64,000 bases of DNA from Malus domestica. Lineage: Eukaryota > Streptophyta > Magnoliopsida > Rosales > Rosaceae. A program made the position numbers and the translations under genes. Below the pieces are notes generated by a model, which saw nothing but the letters and a program-made list of their open reading frames with translations, did no database searches and was not told where the DNA came from. The stretch is taken from contig NC_091674.1 in the NCBI RefSeq assembly GCF_042453785.1, positions 30,453,501 to 30,517,500 on the forward strand, read 5' to 3'. Positions 1 to 10,200 of the stretch are shown here, piece after piece (position 1 is the first letter of the stretch; every line of letters starts with the position of its first letter).

Positions 1-407
1 AAATGGATACCAACGTGATCGTGAAGTCCTCAGGATTCCAATGGTGGTCTCAAACTTGACGTTGGTATAGATTTAGGGTGGTTTTGGTGGTGGTCCGTGT
101 GAGTTCGAAGGAGAGAGACAGAGAGAGTGAGAAATCGTGAAGGAGGAGAGAGAAAGACAGTGAACGGGAAATGAGGAGGGTTTTGAGGGATGTGGGGATC
201 CCACGTGGTCCTTATTCCAATCTCCAAACACCAAACTTTAACATTTTAACCTAAAAATCTAAGTTCCATCCTTATTAAATTCCATTTTATTTTCAAACTT
301 AGGAACCTAGATAATTAGCAACCTGAGCTTCACAAATTTAGTATTTCTTAAGGGCAATTTCGTTCATTCACAGCCACGAATATAATAATTTGGAACGGGC
401 TGTGACA
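1..407 (-). mobile_element. Fragment of a Ty3/gypsy-type LTR
   Basis: The segment ends in AACGGGCTGTGACA, matching the GACGGGCTGTGACA end of the intact LTRs at 19287-21477 and 26444-28634. It has the same order of features: a GA-rich block at about 107-160, then an A/T-rich stretch, then the terminal motif. Similarity between is patchy, so this is a diverged relative. Read on the minus strand it is the beginning (TGTCACAGCCCG) of an LTR; the rest lies outside the window. The alternative is a chance resemblance of GA-rich sequence, but the shared 11-base terminus argues against that. Confidence 0.55.
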
Positions 408-446
408 GAAGGGCACCACAACTAGGAGGGCAAACAATCCTTGTCC
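408..446 (+). repeat. Isolated Mutator-type TIR fragment
   Basis: This stretch nearly matches the right terminal inverted repeat of the MITE at 488-708 (CACCACAACTAGGAGGGC, then CAATCCTTGTCC). No partner arm is seen to its left, where it abuts the LTR terminus. It is probably the remnant of a second copy of that family. Confidence 0.6.
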
Positions 447-487
447 AAGTTAAAGGGCCCCTTACATATAAAAAAGCACTAAAATTG

Positions 488-708
488 GGACTTGGATTGT
501 CTGCCCTCCTAGTTGTGGTGCCCTTCCATGCCCTCCTATTTTGTGCGGTCACGGTTAAGTCACGTTAATATTTTATATTTTTATTATTTTTTTGTCTTAT
601 TATCTCATTAAAAATTAATATAAAATATTGACGTGGCTTAACCGTGACCGCACAAAATAGGAGGGCATGGAAGTGCACCACAACTAGGAGGGCAGACAAT
701 CCTTGTCC
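488..708. mobile_element. Mutator-type MITE with 9-bp TSD
   Basis: This is a 221-bp foldback element. The left end starts GGACTTGGATTGTCTGCCC and the complement of the right end starts GGACAAGGATTGTCTGCCC. The arms stay paired for roughly 90 bases each with few mismatches. Perfect 9-bp target duplications (CTAAAATTG) lie at 479-487 and 709-717, as expected for Mutator-like transposition. It has no coding capacity. Confidence 0.9.
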
Positions 709-717
709 CTAAAATTG

Positions 718-1403
718 ATGGCCCGTTCTGATGACACAGCAATGCCATTTTTGTTTGACCAACCGTAATATTTAACCAATGCTTTTTGTTTGACCAGAAT
801 TGATAGCAATGGTATGTTTCTGGGTTTTGCAAGACTTAGATCCTCTCCGGACTGAATCCCTGAGATCAATTAATAACAACCGTTCATCAAAGATTATACA
901 GTCACAATTGATTTTTTTTTTTTCCTTTCAGTTTTATGTGAAAAATATAAAAAAGAAAATAATTGTGGCCGCATGGTTTATGATAAACGGTTGATATTAA
1001 TTGATCCCTGAATTTTGCGATACATAGATGGTTGTTGGGGATTTGCAGATCGGGTCTATGTGAGCCAGAACAAGGTACAGCTCCATTGTGTCGTGAGATT
1101 TTATATGTAAGTATATAGTTTGACTCATTTTTAGTCGAAATAGGTTACAGCAATTCACCCTCAAGCATGAAAATTTATACGACGAAAATACAATATGTAA
1201 ATTGAGTAAACGGTGATTAATAGTCAATGGATGGTAGCAAGACTTTGTTAATTAATGATGCCATTTCCCAAGTCCGACTCTGGCCAACATAAGAAAATTT
1301 AGAACATTATTCTTAGCACCTAAGATTCCGAGTTCGGTAAGAAAATAAAACTAGAGCAAAATGAAAAAAAGGTATATTAGTATTAATATAAAGAACTCTG
1401 CTT
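718..1403. other. Intergenic sequence, nothing recognised
   Basis: This is A/T-rich plant intergenic DNA. The short open frames here have no recognisable domain and no splice context. I see no RNA gene or repeat structure. Confidence 0.6.
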
Positions 1404-1406
1404 TAA

Positions 1407-1891
1407 GGGCTAGTTTGAAATTGTTATGCTTCTAAAAACAACACCATTTTAAAAAATTTGAAACATCAAATGTGTTTGGTAAAACAAACAAAAAAAAGTG
1501 TTTTTCTTTTAAATTGCTTCAATAACAGTAAAACCATGCTTCTAAAAGTGTGTTTTTTCCAAATCATAGTGAACAACGCATTTAATGAAATTTTGAAATG
1601 ACAAGTGTACCTCTGTATATTTTACAAGATTATATAATCTTTGACCTTGCATTATTCTCTTTGACAATTTTTTTTCACATTCAATATCATATTCTTTTTA
1701 GTCATTTAACATATTCACAGCAGTTTTATATAAAAATTTACCAAACACTCAAAAACTTTTTCTTTTTTTGTTAAAAGGACTTTTACAAAGAAAGTTTACC
1801 AAACACTCAACAACTTTATTTTACAACTGAATATTCTCACAGCAAAACGTAAATACTTTTTTTAAAAGGTACAGCAATACCAAACTAGTAC
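1407..1891. mobile_element. PIF/Harbinger-type MITE, TAA target site
   Basis: The left end GGGCTAGTTTGAAATTG pairs with the right end, whose complement is GTACTAGTTTGGTATTGCTG. The element is flanked by TAA at 1404-1406 and 1892-1894, a 3-bp duplication of the kind made by PIF/Harbinger transposases. The interior is A/T-rich with subterminal motifs (ACCAAACACTCAA) occurring twice. The ends resemble those of the MITE at 15437-16829. Confidence 0.75.
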
Positions 1892-1941
1892 TAAGTCGTA
1901 TCTTTTCAGTACGATGAAGCACATACATTATAGTATTATCA

Positions 1942-2271
1942 TCAGTGTTTGCGCTTGAGAAGGACAAATAATCCACCAGCGACGCCGTCGTCGGCAGTAG
2001 TGAGGAACGGACGTGGGCGTGCTTCGATTTTCTTCGAGTAGCGAACGAAAAGCGGCTCCATAATATCAGTGCCGAAGTGCTTTGTGAGGAGACTCTCCAT
2101 GCCAGCTCTAATTTCTGCGGTTTTCTTCAAAGGGATAGGCCTCCGAGGTTGCTCTTCCAGTCTCGCAATTTCAAAACACCCATTTTCGTGTATTAGCTCC
2201 CTCAGCTCCTCCATTGATGGGCTGTATGTTGGATAGTTGAAAGAGTCTAGTTTATCTTTGCTTATTAATCC
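1942..2271 (-). pseudogene. SABATH methyltransferase terminal-exon fragment
   Basis: The frame encodes the C-terminal part of a SABATH carboxyl methyltransferase, the family that methylates salicylate, benzoate, jasmonate and similar acids using S-adenosylmethionine. The segment DKLDSFNYPTYSPSMEEL and the C-terminal part (GTDIMEPLFVRYSKKI onward) match the family pattern. A plausible acceptor (CTGCAG) precedes GGATTAATAAGC at 2271, a usual position for the last SABATH intron, and the frame runs about 109 codons to a stop. No upstream exons with the SAM-binding or substrate residues are present. A short second copy of part of this exon lies at 2381-2419. A truncated pseudogene is the best reading. 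If the missing exons were on the far side of an undetected rearrangement it could be partial rather than dead. Confidence 0.8.
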
Positions 2272-2380
2272 CTGCAGTGCCGACAAAGATTACCCATTAA
2301 ATGTATGAGAGGTTCTCTCTGCAAGACGTTTATTCTTTTTAAACGGACAGACATTTCAAGAAAACCTCATTAAGTATATA

Positions 2381-2419
2381 TTGATGGGCTGTATGTTGGA
2401 TGGTTGAATGAGTCTAGTT
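2381..2419 (-). repeat. Duplicated piece of the SABATH exon
   Basis: These 39 bases repeat 2214-2252 of the SABATH fragment with two differences (GATAGTTGAAAG versus GATGGTTGAATG). The copy is in the same orientation, 167 bp upstream with respect to the gene, and carries no longer homology on either side. Confidence 0.8.
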
Positions 2420-2593
2420 CAACATAAATTACTAGCGCTGAAGTATCATATTTGACTCCCAAAATTAATTTCATAAAAACAAGGAAGCATATGATAAGTT
2501 TCCCTGAATCCTCAATATTCCAAACTTGCAGCCTAATCTACTGCAAGATTAGTCTTCAACAGATTTATCAAAAGACTAACGCTGCAGTAGATA

Positions 2594-2824
2594 TGGGTTC
2601 GGATCCTTTTTGTGAGGATTCTCTCCGGATTCTCTTTGTGAGAATCCCGGAAATTCTCTAGTTATGTTCATTCATCATACATCGTGCGGTCAGAATTTAT
2701 TTTAAAATTTTTCTTTAAAATTGAATACAAATAATACTTGACAAAAACTAATCGCATGATTTACAATGAATGAATACGATTAAAGGATCCTCACAAAGAG
2801 GGTCCGGAGAGGATCCTCATTCTA
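2594..2824. repeat. GGATCC-rich inverted-repeat MITE, copy 1
   Basis: The left arm (GGATTCTCTCCGGATTCTC, then TTTGTGAG) is complementary to the right arm (CTCACAAAGAGGGTCCGGAG, then AGGATCC). The A/T-rich centre (TTAAAATTGAATAC and AAAAACTAA motifs) is shared with the element at 17921-18122, which defines a family. No clear target duplication was found. Confidence 0.65.
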
Positions 2825-3054
2825 CTTATATGAAGATGTCACTGTACCGGTTTTTTACGTCAATCATGCACTTGTCACACGAGAAAGGAAAACACATTAC
2901 AATGCATGAGTGGCTTGAAATAGCGATACAATAGCATCACCATTGTAGGTAAGTTTCTCTTGAGCTTCTGGCTAACATTTGTCCATATATGTGTGTCCAA
3001 ATTTTGTTGATTACCTCATTGGCCATATATGTGTGTCCAAATCTAGTATGTATA

Positions 3055-3090
<36 letters not shown>

Positions 3091-3490
3091 CAAATTGCTT
3101 AAGGGAAGGGATCCCCATTTTTTGAAAAAAATGGGGATTAGGTGTGGGGTCCACTCCACATCGAATTTCAACGATCCGAACAGTCTATTTTGTTAGTCTC
3201 GATTCATAGATCATCCTTGCAAAAATTCAATTCAATCCGAAACCGTTTGCCTATTTAATTATCAAGATCAAATTTCATTTTTTCTTATATAACAAAGTAT
3301 TCGTTCATTTCCTTGAACTCAATTAGATGTCTTAAACATTTCCGATTTAGCTAATATTTTGCAAGGATGATCTATGAATCGAGACTAACAAAATAGACGG
3401 TTCGGATCGTTGAAATTCGATGTGGAGTGGGCCCCACACCTAATCCCCATTTTTTTCAAAAAATGGGGATCCCTTCCCTTAAGCAATCTG
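3091..3490. mobile_element. 400-bp near-palindromic MITE in a TA microsatellite
   Basis: Two arms of about 134 bp (3091-3224 and 3357-3490) are almost perfect inverted copies with only a few mismatches. They begin CAAATTGCTTAAGGGAAGGG and, on the complement of the right end, CAGATTGCTTAAGGGAAGGG. Each arm contains an inner hairpin (CCCCATTTTTTGAAAAAAAT). The unpaired centre is about 130 bp. The element sits inside TA repeats on both sides (3066-3090 and 3491-3508), so a TA target duplication is likely but cannot be delimited. It has no coding capacity. Confidence 0.85.
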
Positions 3491-3508
3491 TATATATATA
3501 TATATATA

Positions 3509-4253
3509 GTTTATTAAAGTACATTATTCAAACATGCCAAATATTAAATTAAGGTGCATGAGGAGTTGTTGGCATAACATGTTGTAACGTGTTGGGGGCA
3601 TCTCCTCTACCCCTCTTTCTGTAGGTCGGTCTGTTTTGGGGAAGGTTCATGTGGAAATAACATGTAACGTCGGGCTCAATATTGTATATGTTGCCTGCTG
3701 CTTCCATACTAGTCAATAGTTATTGGACGGCAAGTGATCTTTTATCATAATGGTGAAAATGTGTTGAGTCTTTGCATGAAAGAGTGGATTCAAACTCCGT
3801 TAGTGAGTAATCTAACATTTAATTTAACAAAAAAATATATTGCTTGGCCAAAAAAAAAAAAAAAAAAAAGTCAATGAACGTAAAGAAGACTTTGTTAACA
3901 AAAATGTTTTTTTTTTTTGAGTACACAAAAATTTTATTTTAACTATATATTTGTATTATTCTTTATGAAAAAACTAATGAAAATAGTTTCAAATCTTTGC
4001 ATTTTAGTAAAAAAAGCATCTACTATTTATTTAATGATAAGAACAAAATAATAAATAAAAAACATAAAAGTTGGGCGCATACCCTCTCCCACTCTTTTTC
4101 CTCCTGTTGTCAGTTATCATTAAGAGATTTTTTTATTTTATTTTATTTTTTTAGAATAAGAAACAAAGTTCAAATTGAATTATATTTCCCAGTTTTATTT
4201 TTATTTTTGTGGTTGTTTTCCAATAGTAATCAAGATAATAAGAGATTTTTCAA
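3509..4253. other. Intergenic A/T-rich sequence
   Basis: There is a poly-A tract near 3850-3868 and a poly-T tract near 3908-3919, either of which could mark decayed retroposon ends. Nothing else is recognised. Confidence 0.5.
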
Positions 4254-4400
4254 TGTACCCGGAACATGAGGTGGTACACCACATTTCTCTATACAAGTAG
4301 TGAGATTCTTGTGTTAAAAATTTAACAATATAAAAAATAAAATTCCCCACCACTTACATGAGAATACGTGGTGCACCACTTGTGTTACGAGTACAAGGAA
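4254..4400. repeat. GTGGTRCACCAC-type MITE remnant, copy 1
   Basis: The imperfect inverted ends contain GTGGTACACCAC on the left and GTGGTGCACCAC on the right. The core (AAGTAGTGAGATTCTTGTG, then TTAAAAATTTAACAAT) recurs in reverse orientation at 62081-62194, so this is a dispersed family. The target duplication is not clear. Confidence 0.6.
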
Positions 4401-4642
4401 AAATTTCTCCAAAATGACACCCAAGCTAAAGAAATTGGATGGAGAGCTACATTTAATTATTGTAAGTATGTAAAAAATGTGAGGGAATTTTAATTGGGTA
4501 ATTGAAAACAGTTTTTTAAATATAATTACTGAGAACATAATCTTCTCAAGGTTTTAATCTGAACAATCACTTCTGGGTTTATCGTTTTCGGTACAATAGG
4601 TGCTTTTACAAGACCAAAAAGGTTATATGTTTCAAACCTTAT

Positions 4643-5066
4643 GAAACTGAACCAAGAATTAAACACTATTTATAAAATATGACCAATAAGTAGACATTAT
4701 TTATGAAACTGGACCAATAAGCAAACACTATTTATGAAATTGGACCAATAAGTAGACATTATTTATGAAACTAGACCAATAAGTAGACATTATTTATGAA
4801 ACGAAACCAACAATTATGCACTATATCTAAAACTAAACCAATAGATAGAAACTATTTATGAAACTGGATCAAGAACTAGACAATATTTATAAAACATAAC
4901 CAAGAACTAGGCACTATTTATGATAGTGGAAAAATAACTAGGTATTATTTATGAAACTGTACTAACTACTATACACTATTTATGAAACCAAACCCGATAA
5001 CTAGGCACTATTTATGAAACTAGACCAACAAATAGTGCAATACCGTTCAGTTTCATAAATAGTGTC
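4643..5066 (+). repeat. 31-bp minisatellite with terminal inverted unit
   Basis: About 12 to 13 tandem units of 31 bp are present, with a consensus close to GAAACTGGACCAATAAG plus NANACACTATTTAT. Units diverge by several bases each but keep length; one is 32 bp. After the last direct unit, 5046-5066 carries the same motif in inverted orientation (GTTCAGTTTCATAAATAGTG). It is non-coding. Confidence 0.85.
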
Positions 5067-5489
5067 TGTGATGGACGCACGGATCCTGCGAGTCAGGTCT
5101 TTTTAATTTTTTTTTATTTTTAAATTGTGTATTTTTCATTAAAATTTAAGTTCTTTTGTCATTTTTATTAAAATTTAAGAGTTTTTCATTAAATAAAGTT
5201 ATAGCATGGTTCTTGGTTAAAATAAACTTAGCCCAAACTCTTTTCATGAAAGCTTCCTCATTGTTTCATTATAACAGAGATGAGACCCACATATGTGGAT
5301 GAATCCTACCTCTATTAGAGAAATTGTACAAATGATAGTACAAACAAATGGTAAATATAGCACTACACCTTTGTTAAAGATGTGGTTCAAGTGCATACAA
5401 ATCAAGTCCTCTCGTCACATAAGATTGAAATATCATGTGACATTAGAAAAATGTTGTTGACTTACGACAGATCTCTTATCATGGAAATG

Positions 5490-5545
5490 AAGATCCTCCG
5501 AATCCTCTTTGTAAAGATATCGGAGATCTTCAAATCGTGTTCATT
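5490..5545. repeat. Fragment of the GGATCC-type MITE family
   Basis: GATCCTCCGAATCCTCTTTG followed by a short inverted match (CGGAGATCTTC) and CGTGTTCATT resembles the left arm of the elements at 2594 and 17921. It is only a partial arm. Confidence 0.45.
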
Positions 5546-6595
5546 ATGGATTCCAACTCCCAAGTCCACCTCCAACATCAGGAAACAACGAAATAAGAAA
5601 AGCTATGGGACAGGCATAAACTATAGCACACCATTTTATATTCTTTATTCATTCAACAAGATTTCCGAAGATCCGCGGTTCGGGTGCGTCTGCTCGCCTC
5701 TTTTACAACCACAAGAACAAACGAAAGAGTGGATTCGCTTTCCCAAACTACTCTGAAAATAATTAGAGGAAAACTTGCGCAGAGTTACCTGACTACGACA
5801 ACTCTCACGCTGCATCCGATGAGGTCAAAAACACATACAAAAAATAGCTTAAACTAATTCATTTCTCCCTCGGAATCCAACAATGTTCCGTACCATAAGA
5901 GACCGCTCTCCGATTATACCTGTCGGACAAAAACGATTTGTTTCTCGCATTCATTTAAACCAGAACGAAATAGACTGAACTTACGGAGTTGGTACAAACA
6001 AGAAAAACAAAAATCCACCAATCATAAGAAACATTAACAAAACGAACTGATCAATCAGAATTTTAATCGATCTATTAACCCAGTAATGGGTGGCTCGATT
6101 CAATACTACTACTTTACACTCTTAAAATATAAAAAATATCGCCGTACCCTGCAAAAGCTCACTCCAGAGTACATGAGCACCCAGCAGCACTATACGACTG
6201 CGTAAATCTACGAACGATATTAACCTGATATCAGAGTCCATTCATTTTGCATTGTAGTTGATGCTGCGCTGACTTCAAACGCATCAAGCTGCCACGCAGT
6301 CCGTCCTACTGACCCAGCTCTGCCAATCAACAAGAATTGGGTTATCTTGGGATCGGAAAATCCAAAATACAGAAGTATTGAGTAAGCGTTGGATGCAAAT
6401 GCAAACGCAACTCATAGTAAAGACCTTTAATATATATAGGCACCTTACACTTTTTAGGTAGTTTGATACGAACACAATTATAAAATTTAGAACCGAGTAA
6501 ACGTCAGCAACTAACCAATAAGCAGACGAGGAAACAGAGAGAATGTATGTAGGAAAATAGCATTCGAAAAGCCTTACCCTCAAGACCAAAATTGT
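5546..6595. other. Downstream flank of eRF3
   Basis: This holds the 3' untranslated region and downstream flank of the minus-strand eRF3 gene. The exact 3' end cannot be set from the sequence alone. No other gene is seen; the short frames have no recognisable domain. Confidence 0.5.
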
Positions 6596-7199
6596 TTAAG
6601 CACTTGATCTGTTGCGGTAATTTGAAGGTTGATCAATCACTTTTCCAACTGCAATAGTTTTTCCTGCAGAACGTAGAAATAACATTTACTACAACATGCC
6701 AAAAACATCCTGGATGTATAAACAGAATGGCGAAGGCAAGGTATATAGTACCTTCGGTACGAAGAGTAAACCTTCCAAGTTGTGGAAAGTCTGCAAACTT
6801 CTCGATGCAGATCATGTTACCGACCTGCAGGAGCACATGAGCACATGAGCACAAGGTAAGTGAACCAGGTGCGACAAAGATGTTTAAAATTTACTACCTC
6901 TCTTCTTTTTGAGGGGGGTTAATAAAAAAAGTATAATGATACAAACCTGAATCTTGCACACAACAACGGCACCATTCTTGACAAAACGAATATGCTTTTT
7001 CATAGGTTTCTTCGTCTTCGGATCCATTTGACTTACAAGCTCAATAATCTCACATTCTTCAACAACCGAGTGAATATGCAGGACAGCTTTATAGCCAGCC
7101 GTCAAGATTGCCTTAAGAGAAGAAGTATATGGAGGGCTTCAGATAAATACATACACATGTTCATCAACCAAGATCATAAGACGGAGAGAGAGAGAGAGG

Positions 7200-7241
<42 letters not shown>

Positions 7242-10200
7242 CAAACATTGTCCAGCAGTTCAAGGATCTGCAACTGGGCGAAAAATTCTGTTACAGCAGG
7301 TATTGGATTTGCTGCATTAACCAAAAAAAAAAGTATATTAAGAGCAACATATGCGAAGTAAACATGGGGACAACATAAGGGGAGGAGGGAGGGAAGGAGG
7401 GAAAGAAAGAAAATAACACAATAACTGATTTTATGAAACTAAAACTAACCAAAAACAGTTTCAAGTGGTTTTCAATTTTCTTTATTTTAATTCTACAAGT
7501 CTTCCCTCCTCTTATCCTCACTTCTCTCTATATCATCTCTTTCCCATCTCCATTTTTCTTACATCTCTTCACTTAAAAATAAATAAAAGCCAACTAGCTA
7601 TTCTTTAGTGATGCTTTGGTTTCCAATGTCGCTAGATGTTCCAAGTTCGAATCCCCCACCCCCCAACTGATAAATAAGTAAGATAAATAGTGACAATTCT
7701 ATAAATAAATAAAGATACGTGCTCAAACTTTAAAGGGAAAAAACGAATATGCAGCAGTAATGCAATTTTTTACTTTTAAGGAATAAAATACTAGAAAACT
7801 AAGAATGGACAAAGAGTCTGGTGAAATGCCGTGAAATAGAACTTACCAACACTCGACAAGACAAAGCCTGACAATATATCTTCATCCTCAATGCCCGATA
7901 TTCTAACCCGTAGATTTTCACCGGGGCCCGCACGTTTCACCCTATCATCATCAATGTATAGAGCAACAGCCTTCACTGGAACCTGCAAAAGAATGTGTTG
8001 AATTGGATTTTTAGTATAAAATCTTTATAGAAAAAAGGTAAGATTATAGAGGAAATAATATTTAAAAGGAACCAGAAGGAACCTTATTTGGCATGACAAC
8101 CAACGAATCCCCTTCACGCACTGACCCAGATTCCACTTTGCCCATAACAACTGTTCCCATGTCCTTGAATCTGTCTATGATAGGCATCCTACAGAAAGGA
8201 ATTCAGAGGATTAAAGAAAATTAGAGATAATACATTAACCATAATTCACCAATTCCTGTCACAGTTTACTAAATCACTAGGGAGCCATTGATCCCCCACC
8301 TCATCCTCCACCCTCCGTATATTTTCATTAAGTGCCATTGCCAATGACCGTAATACCATTTCCAAACAAAGATATTGTAAAGAAATTTGAGTACAAGCCA
8401 CTCCTCACACTACAAACTGACAATATAATGCTTCCTACCTCAGTGCATTAAGAAGTAACTGTTGAAAACTTTCAAGGGAAATTTTTTTTGCAAATATAAT
8501 AGAAAATATCTCCTCAATTAGTAAAAAAAAGTATATGCACATCAATCAGACTTCTTCAAAGAAAAAAGATAGATTCAAATACAGATGCTTACTTACGACG
8601 TTTGAAGGCAAGGTTAAAAAACAGACCACGTACCTGAATGAACCTTTAGGATCTCGTAGAGGAACTTCAATAGAATCAAGGACTTCGAAAAGGCAGGGAC
8701 CATCCCACCACGAACAAACACTTTTATCCAATCTGGTTTTTATATTTAAACCAATCAGGCCAGATATAGGCAGGAATTGCACATCTGCAGAGGCAAAGTG
8801 CAAATCAATAACATCCTATGTCAACACACATAATACAAACCAGTGCCTCAAAACTACCATTACCATCAGTTCAGATAGAAAAGAAAAAAATCAAAATGAA
8901 AGAAGAAATCCACTAACATAACATTTACTTCTGTGACAGAAAGGTATCACAAGCACAAATAAGAGAAACAATAGCATAAAATCATGATCAACTATTCCCT
9001 ACTTTAATGTGCTGACTTGAGCATACATATTTTCATTGAAATAAAAGTTTCCATTTTTGTTTTCAATCTCATAAATATGAGCAAGTTTTTGCAGGCCGCA
9101 GGAGTTGCCTATTCCTCAACGCTTCCCCAATTTTCCTCATAATATCAAACAAAGGAAAACATGCCTGTTAGTCCCCTTTTTCAATCCTTCTATCGAACAT
9201 AGGGTCATCATAGTTTGAGAATAGTAAAATGATTGTGGCCTATTCCCCACAGTATAAGTTACAACTTAAATTAGAAATCCAGCATAATTACTAAGTCAAT
9301 GGCATTAACCCAAACAAAGAGAAAAATAGAAAGAAAGATATGACTTCCCAAATACCAAAACCATAAAATAACATATCTATAAGTTTCTGAAGAAATAATT
9401 ATCACGTACGGACGTACCTTTTTTCACATTGTAGCCTGATGCTTTAAGGAATGGCACCATCTTTGACCCAATTTCATCATACCTGAAGAAATTATGAAAT
9501 TAAAAACATAAGAAATCACTAATCAATAGGGGCAGGGCACATACAAGAGCAGGAGGGTGTTGGATCCGAAAAATCGCTCTAAAAGAGGGTAAAGTACCTT
9601 TCTTTTGACCAGTTCACAGTGGGATCATCCATTTTATTCACAACAACAAGCAACTTAGACACACCCAATGTCTTAGCAAGTTGAACGTGTTCACGGGTCT
9701 GCCCACCCCTCTCATACCCAGTTTCAAATTCTCCTTTCCGAGCAGAAATTACCTAAACAGAAAGAGAAAGGAGAAAAGCGAGAGACTATTAAATATACAA
9801 AATTTACCTTTGCTGGGTTGAAGCAGTAATTAAGCATCACGAATGTAACTCACCAGTACTCCTACATCAGCTTGAGATGCACCACTGATCATATTTGGAA
9901 CATAACTTTTGTGGCCCTGTTAATAAACATGCACTACTCAGAATCACCCGAAACAAGCAAGCCAAACCATATTGTCCAAGAAAATGAAAAATATGAAGTC
10001 TTGTTGTGATTCGTGAAAAAGAAATTAACTCACGGGTGCATCCAAAATCGTAAATCTTGATGTTTCGGTTTCAAAGTGGGCCCGCCCCACTTCAACTGTT
10101 TTACCCTGCAATAAGATTCCCAAAAACAAATAATTAGAGCCCAAATAAGCTGTTCCTTTGACAAAACTAGCTGTTGTAAGCATCCAAAAACAAATAATTA

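Noticed and set aside
5382..5756. 124-codon plus-strand frame
   Set aside because: It runs through a MITE fragment and A/T-rich flank with no recognisable domain or conserved motif.
7183..7239. GA-run frame as a coding repeat
   Set aside because: The run lies in an eRF3 intron and is a microsatellite; the open frame arises because a GA repeat has no stop codons.
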